Below, one piece after another: positions 7,488-19,292 of a stretch of DNA of 64,000 nt. Location: positions 1,054,001 to 1,118,000 of the forward strand of contig NZ_LIGE01000025.1 of assembly GCF_001297015.1 (NCBI RefSeq), given 5' to 3'. The DNA is from Pseudomonas sp. RIT-PI-r. GTDB taxonomy: Bacteria > Pseudomonadota > Gammaproteobacteria > Pseudomonadales > Pseudomonadaceae. The translations under genes were made by a program, and so were the position numbers. The stretch's first letter is position 1; each line of letters starts with the position of its first letter. The notes below the pieces were generated by a model that worked only from the letters and a program-made list of their open reading frames with translations, was not told the DNA's origin and ran no database searches.

Positions 7488-7562
7488 AAAAGATCGCAGC
7501 CTTCGGCAGCTCCTACAGGGAACGCATTCTCATGTAGGAGCTGCCGAAGGCTGCGATCTTTT
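7488..7562. repeat. Near-perfect long palindrome, TGTAGGAGCTGCCGAAGG family
   Basis: About 30-nt arms (AAAAGATCGCAGCC... at left, mirrored at 7533-7562) separated by about 15 nt. Related elements occur at 3831 and 50584. It lies between convergent genes and probably also ends transcription from both sides, since the transcripts end in T-rich tracts on either strand. Confidence 0.85.
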
Positions 7563-7570
7563 GATCTGAC

Positions 7571-8965
7571 TCAGACCTGCGCCTGAGCCCCTTCGAACCA
7601 CGCCAGCTTCTCGCGCAGTTGCACCACTTCACCAACGATCACCAATGTCGGCGCATGCACTTCATGCTCCGCCACCAGTCGCGGCAGATCAGCCAGCGTG
7701 CCGGTAAAAACCCGCTGATTGACCGTGGTCCCCTGCTGGATCAACGCCGCCGGGGTATCCGCCGAACGACCATGCTTGATCAGTTGTTCGCAGATCACTG
7801 GCAAACCCACCAGGCCCATGTAGAACACCAACGTCTGCGCCGGCGCGACGAGGTCGGACCAAGGCAGATCGGTGGAACCGTCCTTCAAATGCCCGGTGAC
7901 AAAGCGCACCGACTGCGCGTAATCACGATGGGTCAGCGGTATCCCGGCATACGCCGCGCAACCGCTGGCCGCTGTAATACCCGGCACGACCTGGAACGGA
8001 ATGCCGTGGGCTGCCAGTTCTTCGATCTCTTCGCCACCACGGCCGAAGATGAACGGATCACCGCCCTTCAACCGCACCACACGTTTGCCGGCCTTGGCCA
8101 GGTCGACCAGCTGCTGGTTGATCTGATCCTGCGGCACGGCGTGATCGGCGCGACGCTTGCCGACGTAGACTCGCTCGGCATCACGACGGCACAGCTCAAG
8201 AATCGCCGGCGCGACCAAGCGGTCGTAAAGCACCACGTCGGCTTGCTGCATCAGGCGCAGAGCCTTGAAGGTCAGCAGATCCGGATCGCCCGGCCCTGCC
8301 CCGACCAGATACACCTCGCCGGTGGTGACCATGGCTTCACCATCGATCTTGGCTTGCAGCAAACGCTCGGCTTCAGCGCCCTGCCCGGCCAGTTGGCGGT
8401 CGGCAATCGGGCCCTGAAACACGTCTTCCCAGAAACCACGACGCTGCTGCACATCCGGAAACAGGCTTTTCACCTGATTGCGAAAACGCGCGGCGAGTCC
8501 GGCCAACTGACCGTAAGTCGATGGAATCCAGGTTTCGATCTTGGCTCGGATCAGCCGCGCCAGCACCGGCGCATCGCCGCCACTGGACACGGCAATGATC
8601 AGCGGCGAGCGATCGACGATCGCCGGGAAGATGACGCTGCACAAGGCCGGCGCATCGACCACGTTGACCGGCACGCAGCGCTTGTGCGCATCGGTGGAGA
8701 CTTGGGCGTTCAGCGTCTCATCGTCGGTGGCGGCAATGATCAGCCCGCAACCGTCCAGATCCGCCTCGACGTAACCGCGCAACAGGCATTCACCGCCGGA
8801 GGCAGTAACCAGTTCACGCAGTTGCGCTTCGATTTCAGGTGCGACCACCCGCAGCAGCGCACCGGCATCGGCCAGCAGGCGGGATTTGCGCAAGGCAATT
8901 TCCCCCCCACCGACAACCAACACACGACTGCCGCGCAGGTTGTGAAACAGCGGCAGATATTTCAT
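7571..8965 (-). CDS. cysG: Siroheme synthase CysG (trifunctional)
   Basis: 464 residues converting uroporphyrinogen III to siroheme, the cofactor of sulfite and nitrite reductases. The N-terminal third is the precorrin-2 dehydrogenase/ferrochelatase domain, with [31 protein letters not shown] and the NAD-binding GGGE loop. The C-terminal two thirds are the SAM-dependent uroporphyrinogen methyltransferase, with [20 protein letters not shown] and [16 protein letters not shown]. Length matches full fusions. Its ATG directly follows the serS stop codon with no spacer, so it is the last gene of the minus-strand run from ftsK. Confidence 0.97.
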   Translation of the reverse strand: MKYLPLFHNLRGSRVLVVGGGEIALRKSRLLADAGALLRVVAPEIEAQLRELVTASGGECLLRGYVEADLDGCGLIIAATDDETLNAQVSTDAHKRCVPVNVVDAPALCSVIFPAIVDRSPLIIAVSSGGDAPVLARLIRAKIETWIPSTYGQLAGLAARFRNQVKSLFPDVQQRRGFWEDVFQGPIADRQLAGQGAEAERLLQAKIDGEAMVTTGEVYLVGAGPGDPDLLTFKALRLMQQADVVLYDRLVAPAILELCRRDAERVYVGKRRADHAVPQDQINQQLVDLAKAGKRVVRLKGGDPFIFGRGGEEIEELAAHGIPFQVVPGITAASGCAAYAGIPLTHRDYAQSVRFVTGHLKDGSTDLPWSDLVAPAQTLVFYMGLVGLPVICEQLIKHGRSADTPAALIQQGTTVNQRVFTGTLADLPRLVAEHEVHAPTLVIVGEVVQLREKLAWFEGAQAQV

Positions 8966-10258
<1,293 letters not shown>

Positions 10259-10261
10259 TTA

Positions 10262-10636
10262 TCAAAGTTTGGTCAAAGACAGGCCAGCCCACGTTGCGAG
10301 CAGCCCGCCGAATACGCTGAGTGCCGCATAGCCCAGGGCCAGCGGCACTTGCCCGCTTTCCAGCAGGCGCACCGTATCCAGTGAGAAGGATGAAAAAGTC
10401 GTCAGCCCCCCGAGGAAGCCGACCATCAACCCGGCGCGCACCTCGATCGGCACCTCCGGGCGTATCAAAAACAGGCCGTACAACACGCCAATCAACAGAC
10501 AGCCCACGATATTAACGGCCAGCGTCGCGGTATAGAAGTGCCGCGGCCAATTGGCGTTGACCCAATTGCCGGTGGCGAAGCGCAACAAGGTGCCGGCGAC
10601 ACCGCCGACGGAGACCGCAACAATCAATGGAAGCAC
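10262..10636 (-). CDS. crcB: Fluoride channel CrcB (Fluc)
   Basis: 124-residue, four-helix inner-membrane protein of the Fluc family that exports fluoride as a dual-topology dimer. The signatures [25 protein letters not shown] and [16 protein letters not shown] are all present. Start is GTG at 10636 (reading GTGCTTCCATTG), whose G is shared with the rarA TAG stop, so translation is coupled. No fluoride riboswitch could fit here because the gene overlaps rarA; expression is presumably constitutive with the housekeeping run. Confidence 0.95.
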   Translation of the reverse strand: MLPLIVAVSVGGVAGTLLRFATGNWVNANWPRHFYTATLAVNIVGCLLIGVLYGLFLIRPEVPIEVRAGLMVGFLGGLTTFSSFSLDTVRLLESGQVPLALGYAALSVFGGLLATWAGLSLTKL

Positions 10637-11958
10637 TATTTTCTCCGCTGCCGAGGGCTTAAACGGTCGAGTTGGGCGAGGTGGTTGAGCTTCTCGCCGA
10701 TCTTCAATTCCAGGCCGCGCGGCACCGGTTGGTAGAACGGAATCGGCTCGAGTTCTTCCGGGAAATAGTCTTCGCCGGCGGCGTAAGCGTCCGGTTCATC
10801 GTGGGCGTAGCGGTATTCGTCACCGTAGCCCAATTGTTTCATCAGTTTGGTCGGTGCGTTGCGCAAGTGCAGTGGCACCTCAAGCGAGCCGTTTTCAGCA
10901 GCGGCACGCAGGGCAGTTTTGAAGCCCATGTACACCGCGTTGCTTTTCGGCGCGCAGGCCAGATAGGTAATGGCTTGCGCCACCGCCAACTCACCTTCCG
11001 GACTGCCGAGGCGCTCCTGCACTTCCCACGCCGCAAGGCAAAGGCTCAAGGCGCGCGGATCGGCATTACCGATGTCTTCGCTGGCCATGCGCACCACGCG
11101 CCGGGCCAGGTACAGCGGATCGCAACCGCCGTCGATCATTCGCGCGAACCAGTACAACGCGCCGTCGGGGTTGGAACCGCGCACCGATTTGTGCAGCGCC
11201 GAGATCTGGTCGTAAAAAGCTTCACCGCCCTTGTCGAAGCGTCGACGCGTATCGCCGAGCAGGCTTTGCAACAACTCCGTGCCGATCTCGCTGTTGTCTT
11301 CGGCCAGATCGGAAGCGTTTTCCAGCAGATTGAGCAGGCGCCGGCCATCGCCATCGGCGGCGGACAGCAGCATCTGGAAGCCTTCGTCGTTCAACGTCAA
11401 ATTGCGCTTGCCCAGGCCGCGCTCTTCGGTGAGCGCGCGCTGTACCAGTTTGCGCAGCGCCGCTTCGTCGAGGCTTTTCAGCACGTAGACGCGGGCGCGC
11501 GACAACAAGGCGTTGTTGAGTTCGAACGAAGGGTTTTCGGTGGTGGCGCCGATGAAGATCAGCGTGCCGTCCTCAACGTACGGCAGAAAAGCATCCTGCT
11601 GCGACTTGTTGAAACGGTGCACTTCATCGACGAACAAAATCGTGCGCTTGCCGTACTGGCCGGCCTGCTGCTTGGCGATTTCAACGGCCTGACGGATCTC
11701 CTTGACCCCGGCGAGCACTGCCGAGACCGTTTCGAAGTGCGCATCGGAGACTTCCGCGAGCAACCGCGCCAAAGTGGTTTTACCCACGCCCGGCGGGCCC
11801 CAGAAGATCATCGAATGCAGGGCACCCTGCTCCAGCGCCTCACGCAGAGGCTTGCCGCGAGCTAGCACGTGCTCCTGACCGACGTACTCATCCAGATTGG
11901 TCGCACGCAAACGCGCGGCCAGTGGCTGGGCAATCGGTGCACTGCGAAACAGATCCAT
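10636..11958 (-). CDS. rarA: Replication-associated recombination protein A (RarA/MgsA)
   Basis: 440-residue AAA+ ATPase acting at stalled replication forks and related to clamp-loader subunits. Walker A is [16 protein letters not shown], Walker B is [20 protein letters not shown], and sensor 1 [12 protein letters not shown] and the arginine-finger region SRARVY follow. The C-terminal tetramerisation domain runs to the end. ATG 11958 is preferred; a GTG lies immediately upstream at 11961. It sits between lolA and crcB in the minus-strand run. Confidence 0.96.
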   Translation of the reverse strand: MDLFRSAPIAQPLAARLRATNLDEYVGQEHVLARGKPLREALEQGALHSMIFWGPPGVGKTTLARLLAEVSDAHFETVSAVLAGVKEIRQAVEIAKQQAGQYGKRTILFVDEVHRFNKSQQDAFLPYVEDGTLIFIGATTENPSFELNNALLSRARVYVLKSLDEAALRKLVQRALTEERGLGKRNLTLNDEGFQMLLSAADGDGRRLLNLLENASDLAEDNSEIGTELLQSLLGDTRRRFDKGGEAFYDQISALHKSVRGSNPDGALYWFARMIDGGCDPLYLARRVVRMASEDIGNADPRALSLCLAAWEVQERLGSPEGELAVAQAITYLACAPKSNAVYMGFKTALRAAAENGSLEVPLHLRNAPTKLMKQLGYGDEYRYAHDEPDAYAAGEDYFPEELEPIPFYQPVPRGLELKIGEKLNHLAQLDRLSPRQRRK

Positions 11959-11997
11959 CACGTAGCGTTGAAACCTCTATTTTGCCGATCATTGACC

Positions 11998-12087
11998 CTG
12001 TAGGAGTGAGCCTGCTCGCGATAGCGGTGGGTCAGACGATGAAGATGTGACTGACAAATCGAATCGCGAGCAGGCTCGCTCCTACAA
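11998..12087. repeat. REPIN (two inverted REP sequences)
   Basis: Left arm TGTAGGAGTGAGCCTGCTCG followed by CGATAGCGGT; right arm CGCGAGCAGGCTCGCTCCTACA. The arms are about 45 nt apart and inverted. It is located inside the minus-strand run, between lolA and rarA. Confidence 0.85.
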
Positions 12088-12097
12088 GGTTTTGGGT

Positions 12098-12718
12098 TTA
12101 TTCCTGGATCACGTCGGCACCCTTGGGGATGTCGAACTTGAACTTCGATGCCGGTACTGGCTCGTTGGCCTTGACCCCGGTAAACAGGATATTGGTGCGC
12201 TGGCCGACGCTGTCGATCAGTTGCATGTCGTTAAGCAGACCGTTACGGAACGACAGACGCAGGTTGTCGAACAGGGTGTCCTTGGTCTTCGGCTTGAGGG
12301 TGAAGTCGATCACGCCGCCCGCCTCTTTCGCGCTGATGTCGAAGCTCTGGCTGATCTTCGAAACATCGCCGGACAACAGCAGTGCCGGGGTCTGGGTCAG
12401 ACGCTCGTCGAGTTTCTTGATGGTCGCCTGTTCCAGATCCGGGTCCCACAGAGTGACTTTCTTGCCGTCGGAAACCATGGTCTGCTCGGCCGGCGCATTG
12501 GTGTGCCAGTAGAACAGGCCCGGACGCTGCAGGGTCATGTCGCCAGTGGTTTCCTGCAGCTGCGTGCCGCTGCCGTCGAGGGTCAGCTGCGAAAAATTCG
12601 CGCTCAGGGTCTTGGATGTTTCCAGCAATTGGGTCAGGCGCGCCACGTCCTTGTCATCGGCGTGGGCCGTGAGCGTGGTCAACGCCAGTACTGGCAACAG
12701 CATGCGGATAAGACGCAT
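12098..12718 (-). CDS. lolA: Outer-membrane lipoprotein carrier protein LolA
   Basis: 206-residue periplasmic chaperone that carries lipoproteins from the LolCDE complex to LolB. A Sec signal peptide covers about residues 1-20 ([20 protein letters not shown]). The mature part shows the LolA pattern [39 protein letters not shown], the hydrophobic-cavity strands, and [12 protein letters not shown] near the C-terminus. It lies 66 bp downstream of ftsK and 139 bp upstream of rarA, the gap to rarA holding a REPIN. Length and order match other pseudomonads. Confidence 0.96.
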   Translation of the reverse strand: MRLIRMLLPVLALTTLTAHADDKDVARLTQLLETSKTLSANFSQLTLDGSGTQLQETTGDMTLQRPGLFYWHTNAPAEQTMVSDGKKVTLWDPDLEQATIKKLDERLTQTPALLLSGDVSKISQSFDISAKEAGGVIDFTLKPKTKDTLFDNLRLSFRNGLLNDMQLIDSVGQRTNILFTGVKANEPVPASKFKFDIPKGADVIQE

Positions 12719-12784
12719 GGGAGTCCTCTTGAATACTCGTGGGAGAGCGGCGGAACATCATTGTCCCGCCTCTTGCTTTTGCAA

Positions 12785-15193
12785 TCAGTCGCGAACCGGG
12801 CCCGGGGCCAGGACTTCACGGGAACCGTTGGTGTTCATCGAGGTGACGACGCCGGCCATTTCCATGGCCTCGATCATCCGTGCGGCACGGTTGTAGCCGA
12901 TCTTCAGCTTGCGCTGTACAGCGGAAATAGAGGCACGACGGCTTTCCAGGACGAACTGTACGGCTTCGTCGTACAGCGCGTCGGCTTCCGGATCATCGCC
13001 ATCGCCGCCACCGCTGCTGCCTTCAAAACCGCTGCCGGCTTCTTCGACACCGTTGAGGATGTCATCGTTGTATTCCGGCGCGCCGCGCAGCTTCCACGCT
13101 TCCACCACGCGGTGGACTTCATCGTCGGAAACGAACGCACCGTGAACGCGGATCGGCAGGCTGGTGCCCGGTGGCATGTAAAGCATGTCACCGTGGCCGA
13201 GCAGTTGTTCGGCGCCGCCTTGGTCGATGATGGTTCGCGAGTCGATCTTGCTCGACACCTGGAACGCCATCCGCGTCGGAATGTTGGCCTTGATCAGACC
13301 GGTGATCACGTCCACCGACGGCCGCTGGGTCGCAAGGATCAAGTGAATACCGGCCGCACGGGCCTTCTGGGCGATACGGGCGATCAGCTCTTCAACCTTC
13401 TTGCCGACGATCATCATCATGTCGGCGAATTCGTCGACCACCACCACGATGGTCGGCAGTTTCTGCAATAGCGGCGCTTCGTCGTGGATGCTTTCGCGCT
13501 TGTACAGCGGATCGCTCAACGGTTCGCCGGCGTCCTGGGCCTCCTTGACCTTGGCGTTGAAGCCAGAGAGATTTCGCACGCCCATCTTCGCCATCAGCTT
13601 GTAGCGGCGCTCCATCTCGGCAACGCTCCAGCGCAAGGCGTTGGCAGCGTCCTTCATGTCGGTCACGACCGGGCACAGCAGGTGCGGAATGCCTTCGTAG
13701 ATCGACAGCTCCAGCATCTTCGGGTCGATCATGATCAGCTTGGCGTCTTCCGGGCCAGACTTGAACAGGATCGACAGGATCATCGCGTTCACACCCACCG
13801 ACTTACCGGAACCGGTCGTACCGGCCACCAGCAAGTGCGGCATCTTCGCCAGATCGGTGATGACCGGTTTGCCGCCGATGTCATGACCGAGTGCCAGGGT
13901 GACCGGCGATTTGAAGTTGTCGTACTCGGGTGTCGACAGTACTTCAGAGAAACGCACGATCTGCCGGTCTTCGTTGGGAATCTCGATACCAACGGTGGTC
14001 TTGCCCGGAATCACCTCAACCACCCGCACACTGGTCACGGCCAGCGAACGCGCGAGGTCTTTGGCGAGGTTGGCGATGCGGCTGACTTTCACGCCGGCGG
14101 CAGGCTGGATTTCGTAACGGGTAATCACCGGGCCCGGGTGGATCGAATCCACCGTGACCTCGACACCGAACTCCTTGAGCTTGATCTCCAGCAAATGGCC
14201 GACTGCCGCCAGGGATTCCGGTGAGTAATTGAGTTGTTTCTTTTCCGCAGGATCAAGAATCGAGATCGGCGGCAAGGTGCCTTCCACGGCACTGTCGACG
14301 AACAACGGCACCTGCTTCTCTTTCTGTACGCGCTTGCTTGGCTCGGGCGCTTTGACCGGAGCTGGCGCAATGACCGGCGGAACTTGTTTCTCGCGATCAG
14401 ACATGTGCTTGCTCAAGGCTTGCTCACGTTCGATCAGGCGTTCTTTGACTTTGGCCTGCTCACGTTTGTCGGTGACCGTGGGCGCGACCACGTCATGCAC
14501 ACGATCGTCGACTTCACGCAGTTGCGCGACCAGTTGCTTGCGTTCGGTACGCGCCGACCACCAGCGATTGAGCGCGCCCTGGAACAGTTCGAACAGATCG
14601 AGAGTGATCTTGCCGGTAATGTCCATCACCTTGAACCAGGACAGGTCGGTGAACACCGTCAGGCCAAACAGGAACAAGGCAATGAACAGCAGCGTGCTGC
14701 CCTGAATGTTCAGCGCGTTCTTCGCCAGATTACCGAGGCTTTCGCCCAGCGCCCCGCCAGCACCTGCCGGCAGACCCGACGCAGCGTGAAAATGCAGATG
14801 CGCCAGCGCCGCGCCGGACAGCACCAGAAACACCAGACCGATCAGGCGCCAGGAGAACAGCCAGCCGCTCCACTGCCACGGTTCGTGGCGCTGGCGGAAG
14901 ATCTGGTAGGCCTTGATCGCCAGCAGCAACGGGAAGATGTACGCAAAGTAACCCAGCACCATGAACAGGATGTCGGCGCTGTAGGAGCCCGCCGGGCCGC
15001 CGAAATTCTGCACGTCGTCGATCTTGCTGTTGTGGCTCCAGCCCGGATCGTCCTTGCCGTAGGTCAGCAAGGCCATCATCAGGAACAGGCACAAGGCACC
15101 AATGGCGATCAATGCACCTTCCTTGAGCCGGTAGTGCAACTGTTGGCGCCAGAGCGGAACGACTGTTTTTGCTGCTTCGGTGGATTTCTTCAA
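12785..15193 (-). CDS. ftsK: DNA translocase FtsK
   Basis: 802 residues. Four N-terminal transmembrane helices anchor the protein at the septum (about residues 20-170), followed by a charged linker ([25 protein letters not shown]). The RecA-like motor has Walker [16 protein letters not shown] and Walker [15 protein letters not shown]. The C-terminal gamma winged helix, which reads KOPS sequences and activates XerCD, ends the protein. I favour TTG 15193 (reading LKKSTEAAK), with AGGAAAAG upstream, over the longer start at 15256, because other Pseudomonas FtsK proteins start here. First gene of the minus-strand run with lolA. Confidence 0.95.
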   Translation of the reverse strand: MKKSTEAAKTVVPLWRQQLHYRLKEGALIAIGALCLFLMMALLTYGKDDPGWSHNSKIDDVQNFGGPAGSYSADILFMVLGYFAYIFPLLLAIKAYQIFRQRHEPWQWSGWLFSWRLIGLVFLVLSGAALAHLHFHAASGLPAGAGGALGESLGNLAKNALNIQGSTLLFIALFLFGLTVFTDLSWFKVMDITGKITLDLFELFQGALNRWWSARTERKQLVAQLREVDDRVHDVVAPTVTDKREQAKVKERLIEREQALSKHMSDREKQVPPVIAPAPVKAPEPSKRVQKEKQVPLFVDSAVEGTLPPISILDPAEKKQLNYSPESLAAVGHLLEIKLKEFGVEVTVDSIHPGPVITRYEIQPAAGVKVSRIANLAKDLARSLAVTSVRVVEVIPGKTTVGIEIPNEDRQIVRFSEVLSTPEYDNFKSPVTLALGHDIGGKPVITDLAKMPHLLVAGTTGSGKSVGVNAMILSILFKSGPEDAKLIMIDPKMLELSIYEGIPHLLCPVVTDMKDAANALRWSVAEMERRYKLMAKMGVRNLSGFNAKVKEAQDAGEPLSDPLYKRESIHDEAPLLQKLPTIVVVVDEFADMMMIVGKKVEELIARIAQKARAAGIHLILATQRPSVDVITGLIKANIPTRMAFQVSSKIDSRTIIDQGGAEQLLGHGDMLYMPPGTSLPIRVHGAFVSDDEVHRVVEAWKLRGAPEYNDDILNGVEEAGSGFEGSSGGGDGDDPEADALYDEAVQFVLESRRASISAVQRKLKIGYNRAARMIEAMEMAGVVTSMNTNGSREVLAPGPVRD

Positions 15194-15352
15194 AACGCTT
15201 CTTTTCCTGCGCCCGAGGCGCGTCCATCTATTGAATGACGATAAAAAACTGCCCAATCCAGGCAGGTAAAAAAGTGAACGAGCGCAACTGAGACTACTTT
15301 TAACACTGTGCTGGCGCTTTTATAAACACAGCGCACCGCGAACATTCTGTAA

Positions 15353-16450
<1,098 letters not shown>

Positions 16451-16513
16451 CGGCACACTTTATCGCGGGCCAAACGGCTCGCACCGCCCTCCCCTTCTGC
16501 AAGCCTGGATGCC

Positions 16514-17194
16514 ATGCTGACTTGGTTACAACGTAATTCCCTGACTTTTCCGCCATTGGAAAAGGCCATGCGCGACCCCAACGGACTGCTCGCCGCCGGT
16601 GGCGATCTGTCGGCCGACCGACTGATTCAGGCTTATCGGCATGGCTGCTTTCCGTGGTTTTCCGAGGGCCAGCCGATTCTCTGGTGGTCACCGGATCCAC
16701 GCACTGTGCTGTTTCCCGACGAACTGCATGTCTCGCGCAGTCTCGGTAAATTGCTGCGCAAAGCGCGCTATCAAGTGACCTTCGATCAGGACTTCGACGC
16801 GGTGATACGCGCCTGTGCTGCGCCCCGGGATTACGCCGATGGCACCTGGATCACCGAAGCGATGCAGGATGCCTACATTGAACTGCATCGGCGCGGCTTC
16901 GCCCATTCGGTGGAGGTTTGGGATGAGGGCGAGTTGGTCGGCGGCCTCTACGGCTTGGCCATGGGCCAATTGTTCTTCGGCGAATCGATGTTCAGCCGTG
17001 CCGACAACGCTTCGAAATATGGTTTTGCCACGCTGGTGCGCCATCTGAAAGATTCGGAGTTCGTGCTGATCGACTGCCAGATGCCAACCGATCATCTGCA
17101 CAGTCTCGGCGCCCGGGCCATTCCCCGCGACGAATTCGCTGATTATCTGGCCCGGCACCTGGATCAACCCAATCGTGCCACCTGGGTTTGCTGA
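16514..17194 (+). CDS. aat: Leucyl/phenylalanyl-tRNA--protein transferase
   Basis: 226 residues. It transfers Leu or Phe from tRNA onto proteins with N-terminal Lys or Arg, creating N-degrons for ClpS-ClpAP. Family motifs are [42 protein letters not shown] and [15 protein letters not shown], with the C-terminal [14 protein letters not shown]. It is followed by bpt, 57 bp downstream, the second transferase of the same pathway; clpS and clpA lie 2-4 kb further on. Confidence 0.97.
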   Translation: MLTWLQRNSLTFPPLEKAMRDPNGLLAAGGDLSADRLIQAYRHGCFPWFSEGQPILWWSPDPRTVLFPDELHVSRSLGKLLRKARYQVTFDQDFDAVIRACAAPRDYADGTWITEAMQDAYIELHRRGFAHSVEVWDEGELVGGLYGLAMGQLFFGESMFSRADNASKYGFATLVRHLKDSEFVLIDCQMPTDHLHSLGARAIPRDEFADYLARHLDQPNRATWVC

Positions 17195-17251
17195 GCGACT
17201 TTTGCGCGCGTGGCTTACACTTAATTCACCAGCTTATCCCGAGGGTTGATC

Positions 17252-17959
17252 ATGACCGAGTTGGCGCGGTTGAAGTTCTATGCCACTCAGCCTCACTCTT
17301 GCAGTTATCTGCCCGAGGAGCAGGCCACGACCCTGTTTCTCGATCCGAGTCAGCCCATGGATGTGCATGTCTACGCAGACCTGTCGGAAATGGGCTTTCG
17401 TCGCAGCGGCGATCATCTGTACCGCCCGCATTGCCAGAACTGCAATGCGTGCGTGCCTGCGCGCATTCCGGTGGCGCAGTTCGCACCCAATCGTCAGCAG
17501 AAGCGGATTTTCAAACGCAACACGGATTTGCAGGTGCGCCCGGCCAAACCGCAGTTCAGCGAAGAATATTTCGATCTGTACCAGCGCTATATCGAACAAC
17601 GCCACGCTGACGGCGATATGTACCCGCCAAGTCGTGATCAATTCTCGACTTTTCTAGTCCGTGACCTACCCTTCTCGCGCTTTTACGAATTCCGACTCGA
17701 CGGACGGTTACTGGCCGTGGCGGTGACCGATTTGCTGCCGAACGGTTTGTCGGCGGTGTACACCTTCTACGAACCCGCCGAAGAGCGCCGCAGCCTTGGC
17801 CGATTTGCCATCCTCTGGCAAATCGCCGAGGCACAGCGCCTCGAGCTTGAGGCGGTGTACCTTGGTTACTGGATCAAGAACTGCAAAAAGATGAACTACA
17901 AGACGCAATATCGACCCATCGAATTGCTGATTAATCAACGCTGGGTCATCCTCAACTAA
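17252..17959 (+). CDS. bpt: Aspartate/glutamate leucyltransferase (Bpt)
   Basis: 235 residues of the ATE-like family. Bacterial Bpt transfers leucine to N-terminal Asp or Glu, making N-degrons. The cysteine-rich motif [16 protein letters not shown], the core [17 protein letters not shown] and the C-terminal [21 protein letters not shown] are diagnostic. Start ATG 17252 is preferred over the in-frame TTG at 17246. Neighbouring aat supplies the other branch of the N-degron pathway. Confidence 0.94.
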   Translation: MTELARLKFYATQPHSCSYLPEEQATTLFLDPSQPMDVHVYADLSEMGFRRSGDHLYRPHCQNCNACVPARIPVAQFAPNRQQKRIFKRNTDLQVRPAKPQFSEEYFDLYQRYIEQRHADGDMYPPSRDQFSTFLVRDLPFSRFYEFRLDGRLLAVAVTDLLPNGLSAVYTFYEPAEERRSLGRFAILWQIAEAQRLELEAVYLGYWIKNCKKMNYKTQYRPIELLINQRWVILN

Positions 17960-18071
17960 ACCCAAGCCGTAAACCCCTTGGCGTAAACCCCATTTTTCGG
18001 GCACAATGCACGCCGCTTTTGCCTGGCGCAGTTGCACCGGGCCATTCATTGGATACCGAGGGCTTTACTGC

Positions 18072-18290
18072 ATGTCGAAAGAAGACAGCTTCGAAATGGA
18101 AGGCACTGTCGTCGACACCCTGCCCAACACCATGTTTCGTGTGGAGTTGGAAAATGGGCACGTCGTAACCGCGCATATTTCCGGCAAGATGCGCAAGAAC
18201 TACATTCGTATTCTTACCGGTGACAAAGTGCGCGTCGAGCTGACGCCCTATGACTTGAGCAAAGGGCGCATCACTTACCGCGCTCGTTAA
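18072..18290 (+). CDS. infA: Translation initiation factor IF-1
   Basis: 72-residue S1-like OB-fold protein that binds the 30S A site during initiation. [39 protein letters not shown] and [24 protein letters not shown] are essentially canonical. ATG 18072 gives the exact family length. A strong intrinsic terminator follows 15 bp after the stop, and a gene-free repeat island lies behind it. Confidence 0.98.
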
Positions 18291-18304
18291 TCAAGTCAAT
18301 ACAG

Positions 18305-18331
18305 AACGCCCGGTTTATGCCGGGCGTTTTT
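18305..18331 (+). terminator. infA intrinsic terminator
   Basis: Perfect 9-bp stem AACGCCCGG / CCGGGCGTT with loop TTTATG, followed by a run of T. Confidence 0.93.
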
Positions 18332-18344
18332 GTATCTGCGTTTT

Positions 18345-18374
18345 GGGGTTTGGGTTTGGGTTTGGGTTTGGGGG
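18345..18374 (+). repeat. Telomere-like TTTGGG tandem repeat, predicted G-quadruplex
   Basis: Five G-runs (GGGG, GGG, GGG, GGG, GGGGG) separated exactly by TTT. This satisfies the strict G-quadruplex pattern on the plus strand. It begins 14 bp beyond the infA terminator. Confidence 0.85.
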
Positions 18375-18640
18375 CATATCCGTTGCTGCGGTTGTTGCCG
18401 CTGGCGGTTTCGCTCTTACAGCGAGTCCCTTTTTCAAAGGCCAAAAAGGAACCAAAAGGCTTTGCCCCTGGCGTACGGCCCGCTCGCTGGGGCTCGGGGT
18501 TCCCGAGCTACGGTGTCCATCCGGGGGCATCGCCTACGGTTTGCTTCGCTGCACCTCCTCTCGATGTATGCGGCTACGCCGCACGGCGCTGCGCGCCTAA
18601 CCCCCGGATGAACACCTTCGCTCGGCCTGCCGATGGGGCA
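18374..18640 (+). repeat. Left copy of a ~270-bp diverged repeat (inverted relative to 18945-19231)
   Basis: Read forward it shares blocks with the reverse complement of 18945-19231: ATATCCGTTGCTGCGGT, CGGCCCGCTCGCTGGGGCTC, GCCTACGGTTTGCT and GCTGCACCTCCTCTCG. The open frames across it are short and unrelated to known proteins, so I treat it as a non-coding repeat. Confidence 0.7.
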
Positions 18641-18647
18641 AAAGATC

Positions 18648-18683
18648 AAAAGCCAAAGCCAAAGCCAAAGCCAAAGCTAAAGC
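18648..18683 (+). repeat. AAAGCC hexamer tandem repeat
   Basis: About five units of AAAGCC with a degenerate AAAGCT unit at the right end. It lies between the left large repeat and the MITE-like element. Confidence 0.8.
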
Positions 18684-18706
18684 AAGATCAAAAGCCGGAT
18701 CAAGAG

Positions 18707-18856
18707 CCCCTCACCCTAGCCCTCTCCCGGAGGGAGAGGGAACTGATCGCGTGGACTGGAAGAGATACGCCGACCTGGGATACCGAGTTGAACGAAAATT
18801 TTGACAAGCCCACAGATCGGCCCCCTCTCCCTCCGGGAGAGGGCTGGGGTGAGGGG
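18707..18856. repeat. Single MITE-like element related to the 132-bp array
   Basis: Left end CCCCTCACCCTAGCCCTCTC and right end GAGGGCTGGGGTGAGGGG are inverted repeats. Each end carries a hairpin of CCTCTCCC with GGGAGAGG. The end motif TCGGCCCCCTCTCCCTCC and the internal CCGACCTG are shared with the array at 54618-55454, but most of the core differs. Confidence 0.75.
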
Positions 18857-18944
18857 AAGCACCACCACAAATCTAAAGCCGAACACCCGCGCTCTTCACC
18901 ACTCAACAGGATGAGCGTTAGCTCGGCTGCAGCTCTTGATCTGT

Positions 18945-19231
18945 AAGGCGACGTCGGAAGGCTGAGTGGAGGGATTGATCCGGGCGTGGGAGCGCAGCGA
19001 CCGTTTGGCGAAGCCAAACACAGCGAGAGGAGGTGCAGCGCAGCAAACCGTAGGCGCTGCGCCCGGATCGATCCCGGAGCGAAGGGACCCCGAGCCCCAG
19101 CGAGCGGGCCGCACGTAGGAGCAAGCCTTTTTGGTTACTTTTTTCTGGGCCGGCATTCCGGGCGTCTGGAAAAAGTGACCCGCCGTAAGGGCGGAACCCT
19201 AAGAAGCCGTTACCGCAGCAACGGATATACA
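18945..19231 (-). repeat. Right copy of the ~270-bp diverged inverted repeat
   Basis: Its reverse complement matches the left copy (18374-18640) in several 14-20 nt blocks. Together the two copies enclose the AAAGCC repeat and the MITE-like element, giving a nested structure that fills the 1-kb gap between the convergent infA and clpA genes. Confidence 0.7.
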
Positions 19232-19253
19232 CACAAAAACACCAGACAACAAA

Positions 19254-19273
19254 AAGGCGCCCGAAGGCGCCTT
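19254..19273 (-). terminator. clpA intrinsic terminator
   Basis: On the minus strand: AAGGCGCC, loop TTCG, GGCGCCTT, then a run of T (AAAAA on the plus strand at 19251). Confidence 0.9.
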
Positions 19274-19292
19274 CCCAATCAACATCAAACCG

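Noticed and set aside
15301-15335. CTGT...ACAG dyad near the ftsK/trxB promoters as a LexA box
   Set aside because: The spacing (CTGTG to CACAG, about 26 bp overall) does not fit the 16-bp LexA operator.
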